DNA from: Brevibacillus daliensis | Lineage (GTDB): Bacteria > Bacillota > Bacilli > Brevibacillales > Brevibacillaceae | Length of the DNA: 53,322 nucleotides | Assembly: GCF_021245735.1 (NCBI RefSeq) | Contig: NZ_JAJISB010000042.1 | Coordinates: 1-53,322, forward strand | Reading direction: 5' to 3' | In this document: positions 18,074-27,067 of the stretch, piece after piece | How positions within the stretch are numbered: the stretch's first letter is position 1 | Layout of the letters: every line of letters starts with the position of its first letter | Translations under genes and position numbers: made by a program | Notes under the pieces: generated by a model | The model's database searches: none | Seen by the model: only the letters and a program-made list of their open reading frames with translations | Told to the model about the DNA's origin: nothing

Positions 18074-19300
18074 CTAGTTCACTTGGACCTGAGCGCCATC
18101 TTGCAGATCTGCACCTGGTTCTACGACAATTTGGTCACTAGCTATAATACCTGACGTAGCATACACCCAGTCAGCATTTTTATCTGTCACCTCTACAGGA
18201 GTCATATGAACAATATGTCCGTTTACTTTATAAACGTACTTTTTTCCATCCTTTTCAACAACTGCTGTTTTTGGTATCTCTAAACCGACAGATTTACGAG
18301 ATTCATCACTGCTAAAGATTACCTCTGCAATCATACCGGCACGTAATGTTCCATCGTTTTTCACGATCACTTTTACTGGGAAAGTCGTACTGTCCTTATC
18401 AGATATAGGACTGATAAACTCTACGATCCCCTCCATTTCCTTATCTTTATTTATAATAACCTGAACTTTCTGACCTTTTTTGATTTGATTGATACTAGCT
18501 TGCGGTACACTTGCCTGCACCATAACATTATCCATTTTTACTATGGTTAGCAAAGGGGCTCCTGCAACTGCCATTTCCCCAGGTTCAATGTTACGAACTG
18601 CGATTTCACCATTGATTGGAGCTACAATTGCAGAGTTAGATAAAGTAGTTCTCGCTAAATCTAAAGCTGCTTTTTGACGAGTCACATCTGCTTGCAAAGC
18701 TGCAATGGAATTCGAAGTTGCACCTGCCTTTGCCAAATCAAGCTGTGACTTGGTTTGCTCATAGCCAGATTTAGCTTGCTCTAATGCAAGTGATGCTTTT
18801 TCTAGGTCAGCCTGAGTCAATGCCCCTGTATCATAGAGAGTTTTCATACGATCGTATGATTTTTGGGCAACGTCCCATGATGCTTTTGCTTGTTCTAATG
18901 CACTGTTTAACCGATCTAGATCTTGCTTGCGAGCACCTGCTTTTGTATCGTTAAGTTTTGCTTGAGATGCTGCAATACCAGCCTCTGCCTGATGAACCTG
19001 AATTACTAATTCATCATTTTCTAAAGTGACCAATACGGTACCTTTTTCTACTTTATCTCCCTCTTTTACATTTACATCTAGGACGCGACCAGATATTTTT
19101 GAGACCACTTGTACTTCTTGATCGGGAACTATTTTACCAGATGCCATTAAGTCGGACGAGGCAGGAGTCCCCACTACCTTCATAGCTCGCACGACCGGAG
19201 AGTTCGATGCTTGATTATTCTCTGAGGCATCACTACAGCCGCCTAGCAGCAATACCATAATGGTGAATGTGCCGGCTATTTGTTTTTGGGTTTTATTCAT
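18074..19300 (-). CDS. Lipoprotein membrane-fusion (RND/HlyD-type) adaptor
   Basis: 408 residues. A lipoprotein signal peptide ends in LLGGC (Cys about 22). A lipoyl/biotinyl half (VVSKISGRVLDVNVKEGDKVEKG) leads into a long alpha hairpin (about 95-210, rich in QAKAS/QTKSQ heptads), the second lipoyl half (SAIVAPINGEIAVRNIEPGEMA), a beta-barrel and the membrane-proximal domain. In Gram-positives such proteins link a pump to the wall space. Here it follows a second, smaller adaptor and precedes the MFS pump, which is unusual. It starts 11 bases after the EmrA-like gene; AAGGTG precedes ATG 19300. Confidence 0.88.
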   Translation of the reverse strand: MNKTQKQIAGTFTIMVLLLGGCSDASENNQASNSPVVRAMKVVGTPASSDLMASGKIVPDQEVQVVSKISGRVLDVNVKEGDKVEKGTVLVTLENDELVIQVHQAEAGIAASQAKLNDTKAGARKQDLDRLNSALEQAKASWDVAQKSYDRMKTLYDTGALTQADLEKASLALEQAKSGYEQTKSQLDLAKAGATSNSIAALQADVTRQKAALDLARTTLSNSAIVAPINGEIAVRNIEPGEMAVAGAPLLTIVKMDNVMVQASVPQASINQIKKGQKVQVIINKDKEMEGIVEFISPISDKDSTTFPVKVIVKNDGTLRAGMIAEVIFSSDESRKSVGLEIPKTAVVEKDGKKYVYKVNGHIVHMTPVEVTDKNADWVYATSGIIASDQIVVEPGADLQDGAQVQVN

Positions 19301-19311
19301 CTTATTTCACC

Positions 19312-19971
19312 TTAACTCCCTTTCAAATGTATTTTAATATTGGCGCTCATACCTGGCAGAATAGTATTGTTTTGTTTGTCATCAATTGAAATTTTTATTG
19401 GTATACGTTGTGTTACTTTTGTAAAGCTACCGCTCGTGTTAGTTGCTGGTAACAAAGAGAAGGTAGAAGCTGTTGCCGTTCCAATGTTCGAAACTTTTCC
19501 CATGAATTTTTTACCATTAAACGAATCAATGGTAAATTCAACAGTTTGCCCAACATGTACGCGTCCCAAATCAGTCTCTTCAATGTTTGCTGAAACATAA
19601 AGTTTGTTCATATCAACTACGATTGCAACCGCTTGACCAGGAGAAACAACTTCACCAGGTTTAGATGCTACCTTTAAAACAGTACCTGTGATAGGAGAGC
19701 GTAAGGAAGCATTATCTAGCATATTGTTTGCAACATTTGTTGTATCTTGTTGACCAACGATTTGATCCGCTACTACGTTTTGACCGTCTTCAAGGTCCAG
19801 CGAAACTAGCTTACCGGAAATACGTGGCATCACTCGATATTGGTCTCCTGCGATTCGGGCATCCTCCGTAGAAATATAATGGTTGCCTTGGTACCAGTAA
19901 TAGTAACCAATAGCACCGCCTGCTACGATCATAACAAGTAGAATGATGACTAAGATAATTTTCTTTTTCAT
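19312..19971 (-). CDS. EmrA/YhbJ-like HlyD-family membrane-fusion protein
   Basis: 219 residues. One N-terminal transmembrane helix (IILVIILLVMIVAGGAIGYYYW) is followed by a split lipoyl domain (MPRISGKLVSLDLEDGQNVVADQIVG and LRSPITGTVLKVASKPGEVVSPG) and a beta-barrel (SANIEETDLGRVHVGQTVEFTIDSF). The alpha hairpin normally found between the lipoyl halves is nearly missing, as in short Firmicute YhbJ proteins. The ATG overlaps the MarR stop codon (ATGA), so translation is coupled. Its partner is the MFS pump encoded two genes downstream. Confidence 0.88.
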   Translation of the reverse strand: MKKKIILVIILLVMIVAGGAIGYYYWYQGNHYISTEDARIAGDQYRVMPRISGKLVSLDLEDGQNVVADQIVGQQDTTNVANNMLDNASLRSPITGTVLKVASKPGEVVSPGQAVAIVVDMNKLYVSANIEETDLGRVHVGQTVEFTIDSFNGKKFMGKVSNIGTATASTFSLLPATNTSGSFTKVTQRIPIKISIDDKQNNTILPGMSANIKIHLKGS

Positions 19972-20405
19972 GTTCTCTCTTCAATCCTTTTTTCTAATTG
20001 TGTGATGAGTAGTTGAAGGGATCTCACAATGTTATCAACCTCGCCATCGGATAGATCCTTAATTAGTTCAGTGAAATACTCTTTTTGCATAACAGATATG
20101 GAATTACTCAACTGTTCGAACTTGTCAGTAATTTTTATCCAAATGACTCGACGATCTTCTTTATCGCGAACTCGTTCAATGTACTCCTCCCTCTCCAAGC
20201 GATCGACTATTCCGGAAACTGTACTGTAAGAGAGATATAGTTCCTTGCTAAGTTGACCAATTGTCAGGGGTCCTTCTTTAATTTTGCGTAGCACACTAAT
20301 CTGCGGCATCGTTATGCCCACATCTGCTAACTCACGGGTAACCATTGTCCCCATGATTTTGTTAAGGTGCTTTAGTCGATCACGAATCAACATCCCTTTT
20401 TGCAC
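19968..20405 (-). CDS. MarR-family transcriptional regulator (YhbI-like)
   Basis: 145 residues. The winged helix is clear: GPLTIGQLSKELYLSYSTVSGIVDRLEREEYIERVRDKEDRRVIWIKIT, shown here only as the region at about 50-98, with the DxRxxxI/V wing containing DRR. It is dimerised by N- and C-terminal helices. It is probably a repressor of its own efflux operon, released by a phenolic or drug ligand. The start is GTG 20405, with AGGGGAG about 9 bases upstream; the ATG at 20393 lacks proper spacing. Two overlapping palindromes directly upstream (20441-20478) are the likely operator. Confidence 0.9.
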   Translation of the reverse strand: MQKGMLIRDRLKHLNKIMGTMVTRELADVGITMPQISVLRKIKEGPLTIGQLSKELYLSYSTVSGIVDRLEREEYIERVRDKEDRRVIWIKITDKFEQLSNSISVMQKEYFTELIKDLSDGEVDNIVRSLQLLITQLEKRIEERT

Positions 20406-20440
20406 CTAAATCACTCCCCTAAATATAAGCCATCGCTTAT

Positions 20441-20478
20441 AATATTTCGCATACGAATATTTCGAATACGAAATATTC
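20441..20478. promoter_or_regulatory. Likely MarR operator (overlapping palindromes)
   Basis: GAATATTTCG (20455-20464), AATA, CGAAATATTC (20469-20478) is a perfect 10-bp inverted repeat. A second, imperfect palindrome, AATATTTCG-cata-CGAATATT, overlaps it from 20441. It lies 35-75 bases upstream of the MarR start. This spacing and symmetry are typical of MarR autoregulation. Confidence 0.65.
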
Positions 20479-20761
20479 TAAGCCAACTTAATCATTTGTG
20501 CAACTATTTTTTTTATTCAGAAAACAAATATTATATCCCTTCGAAGAACCCCGTTCTTCCTTAAATAGAGTCTGCATGATCTTCACAAAACATGGACCTC
20601 AAATACGTATGCTCATTTTTTATCACTTCATGGATATTCTGATAAAAGTACGAAAGATTATGAATGAAACTTTACGGATTCCTGACTCGTCTTTTAGCTG
20701 GATACATCTATTATCATTCATCTGCAAAACTAGAGATAAATGTCAATCCTACAAACAAATT

Positions 20762-20819
20762 AAAATAGCGGGGTTTTGTCTTTTCGAGATAGCTCGACAA
20801 GCTTCTATCCCGCTATTTT
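20762..20819. terminator. Bidirectional terminator-like hairpin upstream of the PBP gene
   Basis: AAAATAGCGGG (20762-20772) pairs perfectly with CCCGCTATTTT (20809-20819). Inside it, TTGTC pairs with GACAA. It is flanked by T-rich sequence on both strands. The 20479-20761 stretch before it holds no gene I can support. Confidence 0.55.
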
Positions 20820-20825
20820 CTCTTA

Positions 20826-20834
20826 TGGTATAAT
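20826..20834 (+). promoter_or_regulatory. Extended -10 promoter of the PBP gene
   Basis: TGGTATAAT at 20826-20834 is a perfect TGn-TATAAT extended -10 box, 32 bases before the PBP start codon. The -35 match is poor, as is common for extended -10 promoters. Confidence 0.65.
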
Positions 20835-20865
20835 GGGTCTGATCTTTTAAGGGGGAAGTACGTAT

Positions 20866-23800
20866 ATGCAAAATAAACAAACTCCTGCCAAGAAGCCGGG
20901 ACGAAAGAAAAGGCAACGGGGCAAAAAACGCCATCCACTCGTTGTTGCCTTAAAAGTCTTTTTCCTGCTTGGATTTATGGGCATCTTTCTGGTAGGTGGT
21001 GTTGCTACAGGTTATGTGGCATCTCTTGTCAAAGATGAACCTATCCGTAGCAAAGAAGAGATTGAAGAGCTCTTGTTCAGCAAATTTGAGACAGGCTTTG
21101 CGTACTACGAAGACGGGACTCTTATTGGACAATTGCGCGCACAGGGTGAAGATCGTCGCACTGTAACATTATCGGAAATCTCACCTCATGTAGCGGAAGC
21201 TCTAATCGCCACGGAAGATAAACATTTTAAAGAGCATAGCGGCGTTGTCCTTCAATCAACGCTTAGGGGAGCTATTCAGGAGTTTACCAATCAGTCTGTC
21301 GTAACAGGAGGTAGTACCCTAACCCAGCAGCTCGTAAAACGAACCATCCTTTCACCGGAAGTCAGTCATAAACGTAAAGCAAAGGAAATATTACATGCCA
21401 TAAGAATTGAGCGAATGTTTTCCAAAGATGAGATCTTGGAGGCATATCTCAATGACGTTTATTTTGGTAAAGACGCGAACGGCTCTAACATTTACGGAAT
21501 TCAGGCTGCTGCTAAAGGAATCTTTGGAAAAAATGCCAAAGATCTTACTCTAGCAGAATCTACATATCTTGCCGGTGTTCCGCAAAGTCCAATGGCCTAC
21601 ACACCTTTTACTAAAGATGGCTACGAGCGTGGTCGCGAACGTCAAAAGATCGTACTAGATAGTATGGTGGAAAACAATGTAATCACATCCTCAGAATCTG
21701 AAGCGGTTTGGAACACTAACCTGCAAGCCAATCTTGCTAAGCCTCAAAAACGCGCCTATTCCGAGCATCCATTCCTAATGATGGAGATTGAGGAACGTGC
21801 TGCAAAAGCATTGGTAGATGCGGAATTATTCAAAGATGGACGTAAAAAAGAGGATGTAGGCAAAAACGAATATCGTCAGTTATTAGAAGAGAAACGACGT
21901 GAAATTCTTCGCAACGGTTACCATGTACATACAACAGTCAACAAAGAAATCAACACCGCTATGGAGAAGATTGCGTCTGATCCGAAAAACTTCGGGAAGA
22001 ATCGCACCTATACTGTTACCCGTAATGGCAAAAAGGAAACAATCGAGAATGCCCTTGAAGAAGTGGGAGCAACACTGATCAATAACAAAACTGGGGCCAT
22101 CATCGGTATGATTGGCGGACGTGACTTTAATGTTGAACAAACAAATCACGCGACTGCTTCCAGACAGCCTGGTTCTGCCATGAAGCCAATTGCGGCCTAT
22201 GCTCCAGCATTTGAACTGGGATTGCTTCAGCCGGGTACAGCAATCGATGACTCCCCTGTTCTCCTAGCGAACGGTGGAAGCGGATCTCACTTACCACTTA
22301 ACTGGGATAGACGCTATCACGGGATGTTAAGTGCAAGGGAAGCACTTCGTCAATCGTGGAACGTGCCAGCCATTAAAACCTATTTAAAGGTTGGAATTCC
22401 TACCGCGCTTGATTATGTGAAGAAAATGGGTGTCACTACTCTAGTTGAAAGTGATAACTATGCAGCTACTGGTGTTATTGGTGGTTTGGCATACGGACTG
22501 AATACGGAAGAGATTACGAATGCCTACGCAACCTTTGCCAATAATGGTAATTTCGTAGATGCGTATATGATTAGTAAAATAGTAGATAGCAAGGGCGAAA
22601 TCGTGTTTGAACATCAGGTAACACCAACCAAGGTATTTAGCCCGCAAACCTCGTATCTTATCACAGATATGATGCGAACCGTTGTTAATTCTGGTACTGG
22701 TGGGTCCGTGCGCAAGTTTATACCAAGAAGCATTGATATAGCTGGTAAAACAGGTACAACCAATGATAACTACGATTCATGGTTCGTTGCTTATACCCCT
22801 GATGTATCACTGGGAGTTTGGACAGGTTATGATGTGCCTGCCACGATTCCTAAGTCAGCAGAAAAACGTCCGATGGAAATCTGGGGTAAAGTAATAAATG
22901 AAGTGTATAAAATTGCACCTGATATCGCCTCCAAAACTGCCAAGTTCGAAAAGCCTGAGGGTATTATCAGTATGACCGTGGACAGTAAATCCGGGCTATT
23001 GCCAAGTGAATTGTCTAAAGAAGCTGGTCATTTGATAACGGATATTCTTGACCGTAACCATGCCCCATCGAAAGTGGACGATTGGCATCAAAAAGCAAAA
23101 GTTGTACAGCTAGGTGGTGTTTTATACCTAGCTAAAGAAAATACACCAGATGACTTCGTAACAGACGGAATCTTCTTCAAGAGTCCAGATCCACTTCCTG
23201 CATCAGAGGATGTGGCTAAGAAAAATAGTCGCGTTTCAGCTAAACCAGCAGACTGGGAAGATCGCTTACCTGAGAAGGAAGATCCTCGTGTAGAAGTGGA
23301 AGGTACTCCATCTCCACCTGCTGCTCTCAGCATGAGTCAGGCAGGCGGTGTTACACTATCCTGGGCGATCAGTCCAGAAGCAGATGTAGTCGGCTATCGA
23401 GTGTACCGCGTCACAGCAAGTGGTAGCATGGAAAAAATCGCTACCATTCCGGACCCGAAAACCACTTCTTATACAGGTGCTGTATCTGGTGGTGAGCAAG
23501 GTTATTACGTAACAGCTGTTGATCTTAGCGGTAACGAATCAACTGGGTCATCTGCAACGGGCGGAAGTCCTTTGGATCCTTCTCTTCCTGGTACACCAAC
23601 ATCGCCAGAAGATCCTAATTCTGGTGGGACTGACTCTGGAACATTAAATCCAGGAATGGGAACGACAACAGGTACAGGTGAACAACCTGTAACAACAGGT
23701 ATTCCTACCAAGCCTACGGGCATATCTGCATCGAAAATAGCAGACGGTCTCAAAGTTAGTTGGAAAAAGAACCCAGACAAAGATCAGGTTCTTGCTTATA

Positions 23801-23964
23801 ATGTATATTACGCTATGAATGATGCGAGCGGATTCCAATTGATGGATACCGTATCAGGAACTAGCTTTGTACTAACAACAACCGAGCCAAGTGGCAAATT
23901 CTACATTACCGCAGTGAATAACTATGGTGAATCGCCAGCCTCTGCTCAAGCTCAAGTAAAATAA
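20866..23964 (+). CDS. Class A penicillin-binding protein (PBP1A-like) with fibronectin type III domains
   Basis: 1032 residues. A basic cytoplasmic start (KKPGRKKRQRGKK) precedes one transmembrane helix (about 25-52). The GT51 glycosyltransferase domain (about 80-260) has ATEDKHFKEHSGV (catalytic E117) and TGGSTLTQQLVKR. The transpeptidase domain (about 350-680) has SAMK (S437 nucleophile, K440), SWN and KTGT (from K628). Two FN3-like modules close the protein (about 820-900 and 945-1032), joined by a Gly/Ser/Pro/Thr-rich linker. It polymerises and cross-links peptidoglycan outside the membrane. ATG 20866 has GGGGGAAG upstream. It is monocistronic. Extra FN3 modules are typical of Bacillales PBP1 proteins and may bind wall polymers. 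Confidence 0.93.
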   Translation: MQNKQTPAKKPGRKKRQRGKKRHPLVVALKVFFLLGFMGIFLVGGVATGYVASLVKDEPIRSKEEIEELLFSKFETGFAYYEDGTLIGQLRAQGEDRRTVTLSEISPHVAEALIATEDKHFKEHSGVVLQSTLRGAIQEFTNQSVVTGGSTLTQQLVKRTILSPEVSHKRKAKEILHAIRIERMFSKDEILEAYLNDVYFGKDANGSNIYGIQAAAKGIFGKNAKDLTLAESTYLAGVPQSPMAYTPFTKDGYERGRERQKIVLDSMVENNVITSSESEAVWNTNLQANLAKPQKRAYSEHPFLMMEIEERAAKALVDAELFKDGRKKEDVGKNEYRQLLEEKRREILRNGYHVHTTVNKEINTAMEKIASDPKNFGKNRTYTVTRNGKKETIENALEEVGATLINNKTGAIIGMIGGRDFNVEQTNHATASRQPGSAMKPIAAYAPAFELGLLQPGTAIDDSPVLLANGGSGSHLPLNWDRRYHGMLSAREALRQSWNVPAIKTYLKVGIPTALDYVKKMGVTTLVESDNYAATGVIGGLAYGLNTEEITNAYATFANNGNFVDAYMISKIVDSKGEIVFEHQVTPTKVFSPQTSYLITDMMRTVVNSGTGGSVRKFIPRSIDIAGKTGTTNDNYDSWFVAYTPDVSLGVWTGYDVPATIPKSAEKRPMEIWGKVINEVYKIAPDIASKTAKFEKPEGIISMTVDSKSGLLPSELSKEAGHLITDILDRNHAPSKVDDWHQKAKVVQLGGVLYLAKENTPDDFVTDGIFFKSPDPLPASEDVAKKNSRVSAKPADWEDRLPEKEDPRVEVEGTPSPPAALSMSQAGGVTLSWAISPEADVVGYRVYRVTASGSMEKIATIPDPKTTSYTGAVSGGEQGYYVTAVDLSGNESTGSSATGGSPLDPSLPGTPTSPEDPNSGGTDSGTLNPGMGTTTGTGEQPVTTGIPTKPTGISASKIADGLKVSWKKNPDKDQVLAYNVYYAMNDASGFQLMDTVSGTSFVLTTTEPSGKFYITAVNNYGESPASAQAQVK

Positions 23965-23974
23965 TCAATGGAAA

Positions 23975-24010
23975 AAGACTGTCTGAGAATCTTCCCGGCA
24001 GTCTTTTTTT
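23975..24010 (+). terminator. Terminator of the PBP gene
   Basis: AAGACTG (23975-23981) pairs with CAGTCTT (23999-24005), then a T run that abuts the first base of repeat copy 2. Confidence 0.75.
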
Positions 24011-24355
24011 GTGGAGAAAACCAGCTTCTCTTTTCACACCTCGCTAAAAGTCTTCGCCCTCAAGGAGTTGAACTGCCCGCTCCGCACTATTTATCGGGGA
24101 AGCTCAAAACGTTGTATTCACTGTAAGACTTGTCTAATTCCCGATAAATAATGCTCCGCTCGGACGGGCTTCGCCAAGACGCTCCGTGTGAAAAGAGAAG
24201 CTGGTTTTTCATACTTTTGCTTTTATTTATGTATTGATTTTCCTCTAAAGCCGTTTGCAGAAGAAGCACATTTTTTGTCCAGAACCTTTAAGGCCCGACC
24301 TAGCTACACAATAAAGAGTGCGGATAAAAAATGTGCTTCTTCTGCATGCCCACTA
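24010..24355. repeat. Two-module palindromic repeat, copy 2 (internally deleted)
   Basis: About 346 bp. Module A is 24017-24208 with the perfect 21-bp terminal inverted repeat kept and a loop 13 bases shorter than other copies. Module B is only 24257-24345: its interior (about 118 bp) is missing, so the right arm follows directly after AGAGTGCGGAT. The module A inner stem reads ATTTATCGGG / CCCGATAAAT, against ATTCATCGGG / CCCGATGAAT in copy 1, so both sides changed together. It lies immediately after the PBP terminator and 150 bp before acuA. Confidence 0.88.
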
Positions 24356-24506
24356 CAGCTAAGAAAAGTAATAAAAGGAATTTATGGAAGTTATGACGAA
24401 ATACCGAACGAATTCCTTGACATAATATTGAATTTTCAAAAAGGTAAGACTCTTTGTTAGGTGAATAGGATATACTAGACAGGAAGATTGAAGGAAGTGA
24501 TGGTGA

Positions 24507-25148
24507 ATGATTCAGATGATTCACAGAAAGCAATTTTTCCAAACAGAAACATGGGTAGATGATAAGTTAATCATCGTTGAAGGCCCAATCTCTGCTGATG
24601 CACTTGCTGCCATGCAATTTGACGAAGGGTTAAAAGCATTTCGTGTACCAGAAAAACAACATAATGCTCTTATTGAAATCGCTGCACTCCCCGAGGGGCG
24701 CATTATTATCGCAAGGCACGAAGATCTTGTATTGGGGTATGTAACGTTTCTTCATCCAGATCCACTGGAGCGCTGGTCTCAGATACCAATGGATGATCTA
24801 CTTGAGCTGGGAGCCATTGAAGTAAGCGCCAAGATTCGTGCTGGTGGCATCGCCAAAAAAATGCTGGAAGTAGCCTACACGGATGATGCCATGGAAGATT
24901 ATATCGTGATTACCACTGAATACTATTGGCATTGGGATTTAAAAGGAACGGGGCTTTCTGTATGGGATTATCGTAAAGTAATGGAGAAAGTAATGGGAAG
25001 TATCGGTATGAGCTGGACGGCTACTGACGATCCAGAAATCTGCTCCCACCCTGCCAATTGTTTAATGACAAGGATTGGGAAAAGAGTCCCGTTTGAAAGT
25101 GTAAATACCTTTGATAACATGCGTTTTTCATCTCGCTTCATATATTAG
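24507..25148 (+). CDS. acuA: Acetoin utilization protein AcuA, GNAT lysine acetyltransferase
   Basis: 213 residues, the normal AcuA length. GNAT core features include GYVTFLHPDPLERW, LELGAIEVSAKIRAGGIAKKML (acetyl-CoA pyrophosphate loop region) and a C-terminal motif near MTRIGKRVP. In B. subtilis AcuA acetylates acetyl-CoA synthetase (AcsA) on its active-site lysine and switches it off; AcuC reverses this. It is the first gene of acuABC. ATG 24507 has AAGGAAG and GGTG upstream. A TATACT box lies at 24471-24476, so a promoter just after repeat copy 2 is likely. No acsA lies next to it in this window. Confidence 0.93.
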   Translation: MIQMIHRKQFFQTETWVDDKLIIVEGPISADALAAMQFDEGLKAFRVPEKQHNALIEIAALPEGRIIIARHEDLVLGYVTFLHPDPLERWSQIPMDDLLELGAIEVSAKIRAGGIAKKMLEVAYTDDAMEDYIVITTEYYWHWDLKGTGLSVWDYRKVMEKVMGSIGMSWTATDDPEICSHPANCLMTRIGKRVPFESVNTFDNMRFSSRFIY

Positions 25149-25168
25149 AAAGAGAGGGGCAATAGCTT

Positions 25169-25813
25169 ATGCGTATGGAACAATTTATGCGTAAGAAAGT
25201 GGTTACGGTAACCGCTGATACGACGATTCAAGTTGCGTTTGCCTTGTTAAAAGGAAATCGGATTCGCCATCTCCCTGTTATGGATGGAAACCGTCTTGTC
25301 GGGATTATTTCAGATCGTGATATACGAGATGCTCTTCCTTCCGTGCTTTGCAGTCATTCCGATGACAAAATGGTCATGCAAAAACAGGTTCATGAAATTA
25401 TGGTTACAGATGTCATCACTGCACATCCGCTTGAATTTTTAGAGGATGCAGCGAAAACCTTATATGAACATAAGGTTGGCTCACTCCCCATCTTAGAAAA
25501 CGGCCAATTGGTTGGGATTGTAACTGAATCTGATATTTTATATAAAATGATTGAGCTTTTTGGGGTACATCACGCCAGCTCACATCTAGAGGTTGAGGTG
25601 GATGATCGCTATGGTATGCTCGCAGAGGTTAGTCAGGTTTTTCGTGATGCAAAAGTGAATGTCGCAAGCGTGATGATGTTTCCTCATACTACAGAAGGAA
25701 AAAAGAATCTGATTTTTCGCGTCACCACCATGGATACTCGTATCGTCACACAAATGCTTCAAGAAAAGGGCTTTCAAGTGGTTGACCCAATTAGAGGGGG
25801 CCAATCCTTGTGA
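25169..25813 (+). CDS. acuB: Acetoin utilization protein AcuB, CBS-ACT protein
   Basis: 214 residues. Two CBS motifs form a Bateman module: MRKKVVTVTADTTIQVAFALL...GIISDRDIRDAL at about 7-55, and IMVTDVITAHPLEFLEDAAKTLYEH...GIVTESDILYKMI at about 76-135. A C-terminal ACT domain follows (about 142-205, LEVEVDDRYGMLAEVSQVF). CBS pairs bind adenine nucleotides and ACT domains bind small metabolites, so AcuB probably tunes the AcuA/AcuC acetylation switch; its precise role is not established. The stop overlaps the GTG start of acuC by four bases. Confidence 0.92.
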   Translation: MRMEQFMRKKVVTVTADTTIQVAFALLKGNRIRHLPVMDGNRLVGIISDRDIRDALPSVLCSHSDDKMVMQKQVHEIMVTDVITAHPLEFLEDAAKTLYEHKVGSLPILENGQLVGIVTESDILYKMIELFGVHHASSHLEVEVDDRYGMLAEVSQVFRDAKVNVASVMMFPHTTEGKKNLIFRVTTMDTRIVTQMLQEKGFQVVDPIRGGQSL

Positions 25814-26967
25814 GTCGACAATCAAGGTTTATTTATTCGCCTGACTTCACCCGTTACTTTTTTCATAAGGAGCATCCATTTAACCAGCAGCGACTTATTC
25901 TTACTCATGAGCTGATGCAATCGCTTGCTCTAATTTCCCCAGAAAATGTCCTTTCACCACGCTACGCCACAGAAGAAGAATTATTGTTAATTCATGATCA
26001 GCAATTTATCCAGACGGTTCGTCGTCAAGGTATGGAAGAGACAGAGCTTCCCATTTCTGCTAGCTATGGATTGGGCACAGAAGATGTCCCAATATTCCGT
26101 AATATGCATGAGGCTACTTCTTTAATTGTGGGTGGAACACTTGTCGCTGTTGACGAGGTGATGAACGCTCGGGCTCATCATGTTTTTAATCCCGCAGGCG
26201 GATTACACCATGCTTTTCGCGGTAGAGCTTCGGGCTTTTGTATTTATAACGATTGCTCTGTCGCCATTGCATACATACGAAAGCATTGGAACGCACGTGT
26301 ACTTTATATCGATACGGATGCCCATCATGGCGATGGTGTTCAATGGGCTTTTTATGATGATCCCAATGTCCTCACTGTCTCTCTTCATGAAACAGGAAAG
26401 TATTTGTTTCCTGGTACAGGGAATGTTACAGAGCGCGGGGACGGACAAGGATATGGTTATTCGATAAATGTTCCGCTTGATGCTTTTACCGAAGATGATT
26501 CCTTTCTGGAAGTATATCAGTCACTCATTCCTCGTATTGCACGTTCCTTTCAACCCGACATCATTGTAACGCAAAACGGCTGTGATGCTCATACTTATGA
26601 TCCACTCACCCACCTTTGCTGCAGTATGCGGATTTATCAGAAAATCCCTAGATTAGCCCATACATTAGCACATGAATTGTGCGAGGGTCGCTGGGTTGCT
26701 GTTGGAGGCGGCGGCTACGATATCTGGCGTGTGGTTCCTCGTGCCTGGACACTATTGTGGAGTGAAATGACGGATCAACCTCTTACAAATCGACCTCTTC
26801 CTGAGGAGTGGCTATCAAAATGGCAAAATTATTCTCAGGTGGAGTTACCAACTTATCTGTTTGATGGTGAAAACCAGTTTCCCCCGATTCCACGGAGGAA
26901 AGAAATAAGTGAAAAGAACCGATTGATTCTAGAAAAGGCTGCCCTTCATATGCCTCAGAAAATATGA
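25810..26967 (+). CDS. acuC: AcuC, class I histone-deacetylase-like protein deacetylase
   Basis: 385 residues, as in B. subtilis. Motifs of zinc-dependent deacetylases include DTDAHHGDGVQWAFYDD (zinc ligands Asp and His), NPAGGLHHAFRGRASGFCIYND (catalytic His pair) and VGGGGYD (oxyanion Tyr). It removes acetyl groups that AcuA places on acetyl-CoA synthetase, reactivating it. The start is GTG 25810 inside the end of acuB (TTGTGAG), with AGAGGGGG upstream, so translation is coupled. It is followed by a long bidirectional hairpin. Confidence 0.93.
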   Translation: MSRQSRFIYSPDFTRYFFHKEHPFNQQRLILTHELMQSLALISPENVLSPRYATEEELLLIHDQQFIQTVRRQGMEETELPISASYGLGTEDVPIFRNMHEATSLIVGGTLVAVDEVMNARAHHVFNPAGGLHHAFRGRASGFCIYNDCSVAIAYIRKHWNARVLYIDTDAHHGDGVQWAFYDDPNVLTVSLHETGKYLFPGTGNVTERGDGQGYGYSINVPLDAFTEDDSFLEVYQSLIPRIARSFQPDIIVTQNGCDAHTYDPLTHLCCSMRIYQKIPRLAHTLAHELCEGRWVAVGGGGYDIWRVVPRAWTLLWSEMTDQPLTNRPLPEEWLSKWQNYSQVELPTYLFDGENQFPPIPRRKEISEKNRLILEKAALHMPQKI

Positions 26968-26984
26968 AGACGCACTCATGCTAC

Positions 26985-27050
26985 CTAACGAGAAAAACAG
27001 CGATTAGCTAGTATATCCTTCTAGCTAATCGCTGTTCTTTAGTTCTCGTC
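26985..27050. terminator. Bidirectional terminator between acuC and the glutaredoxin gene
   Basis: AGCGATTAGCTAG (26999-27011) pairs perfectly with CTAGCTAATCGCT (27021-27033). The helix extends outward through ACGAGAA / TTCTCGT. Confidence 0.75.
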
Positions 27051-27067
27051 AGGTTACTACTGCGATT

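Noticed and set aside
20498-20833. A 111-codon open frame between marR and the PBP gene
   Set aside because: It has no ribosome site and no family resemblance. It runs through a terminator hairpin and over the PBP promoter.
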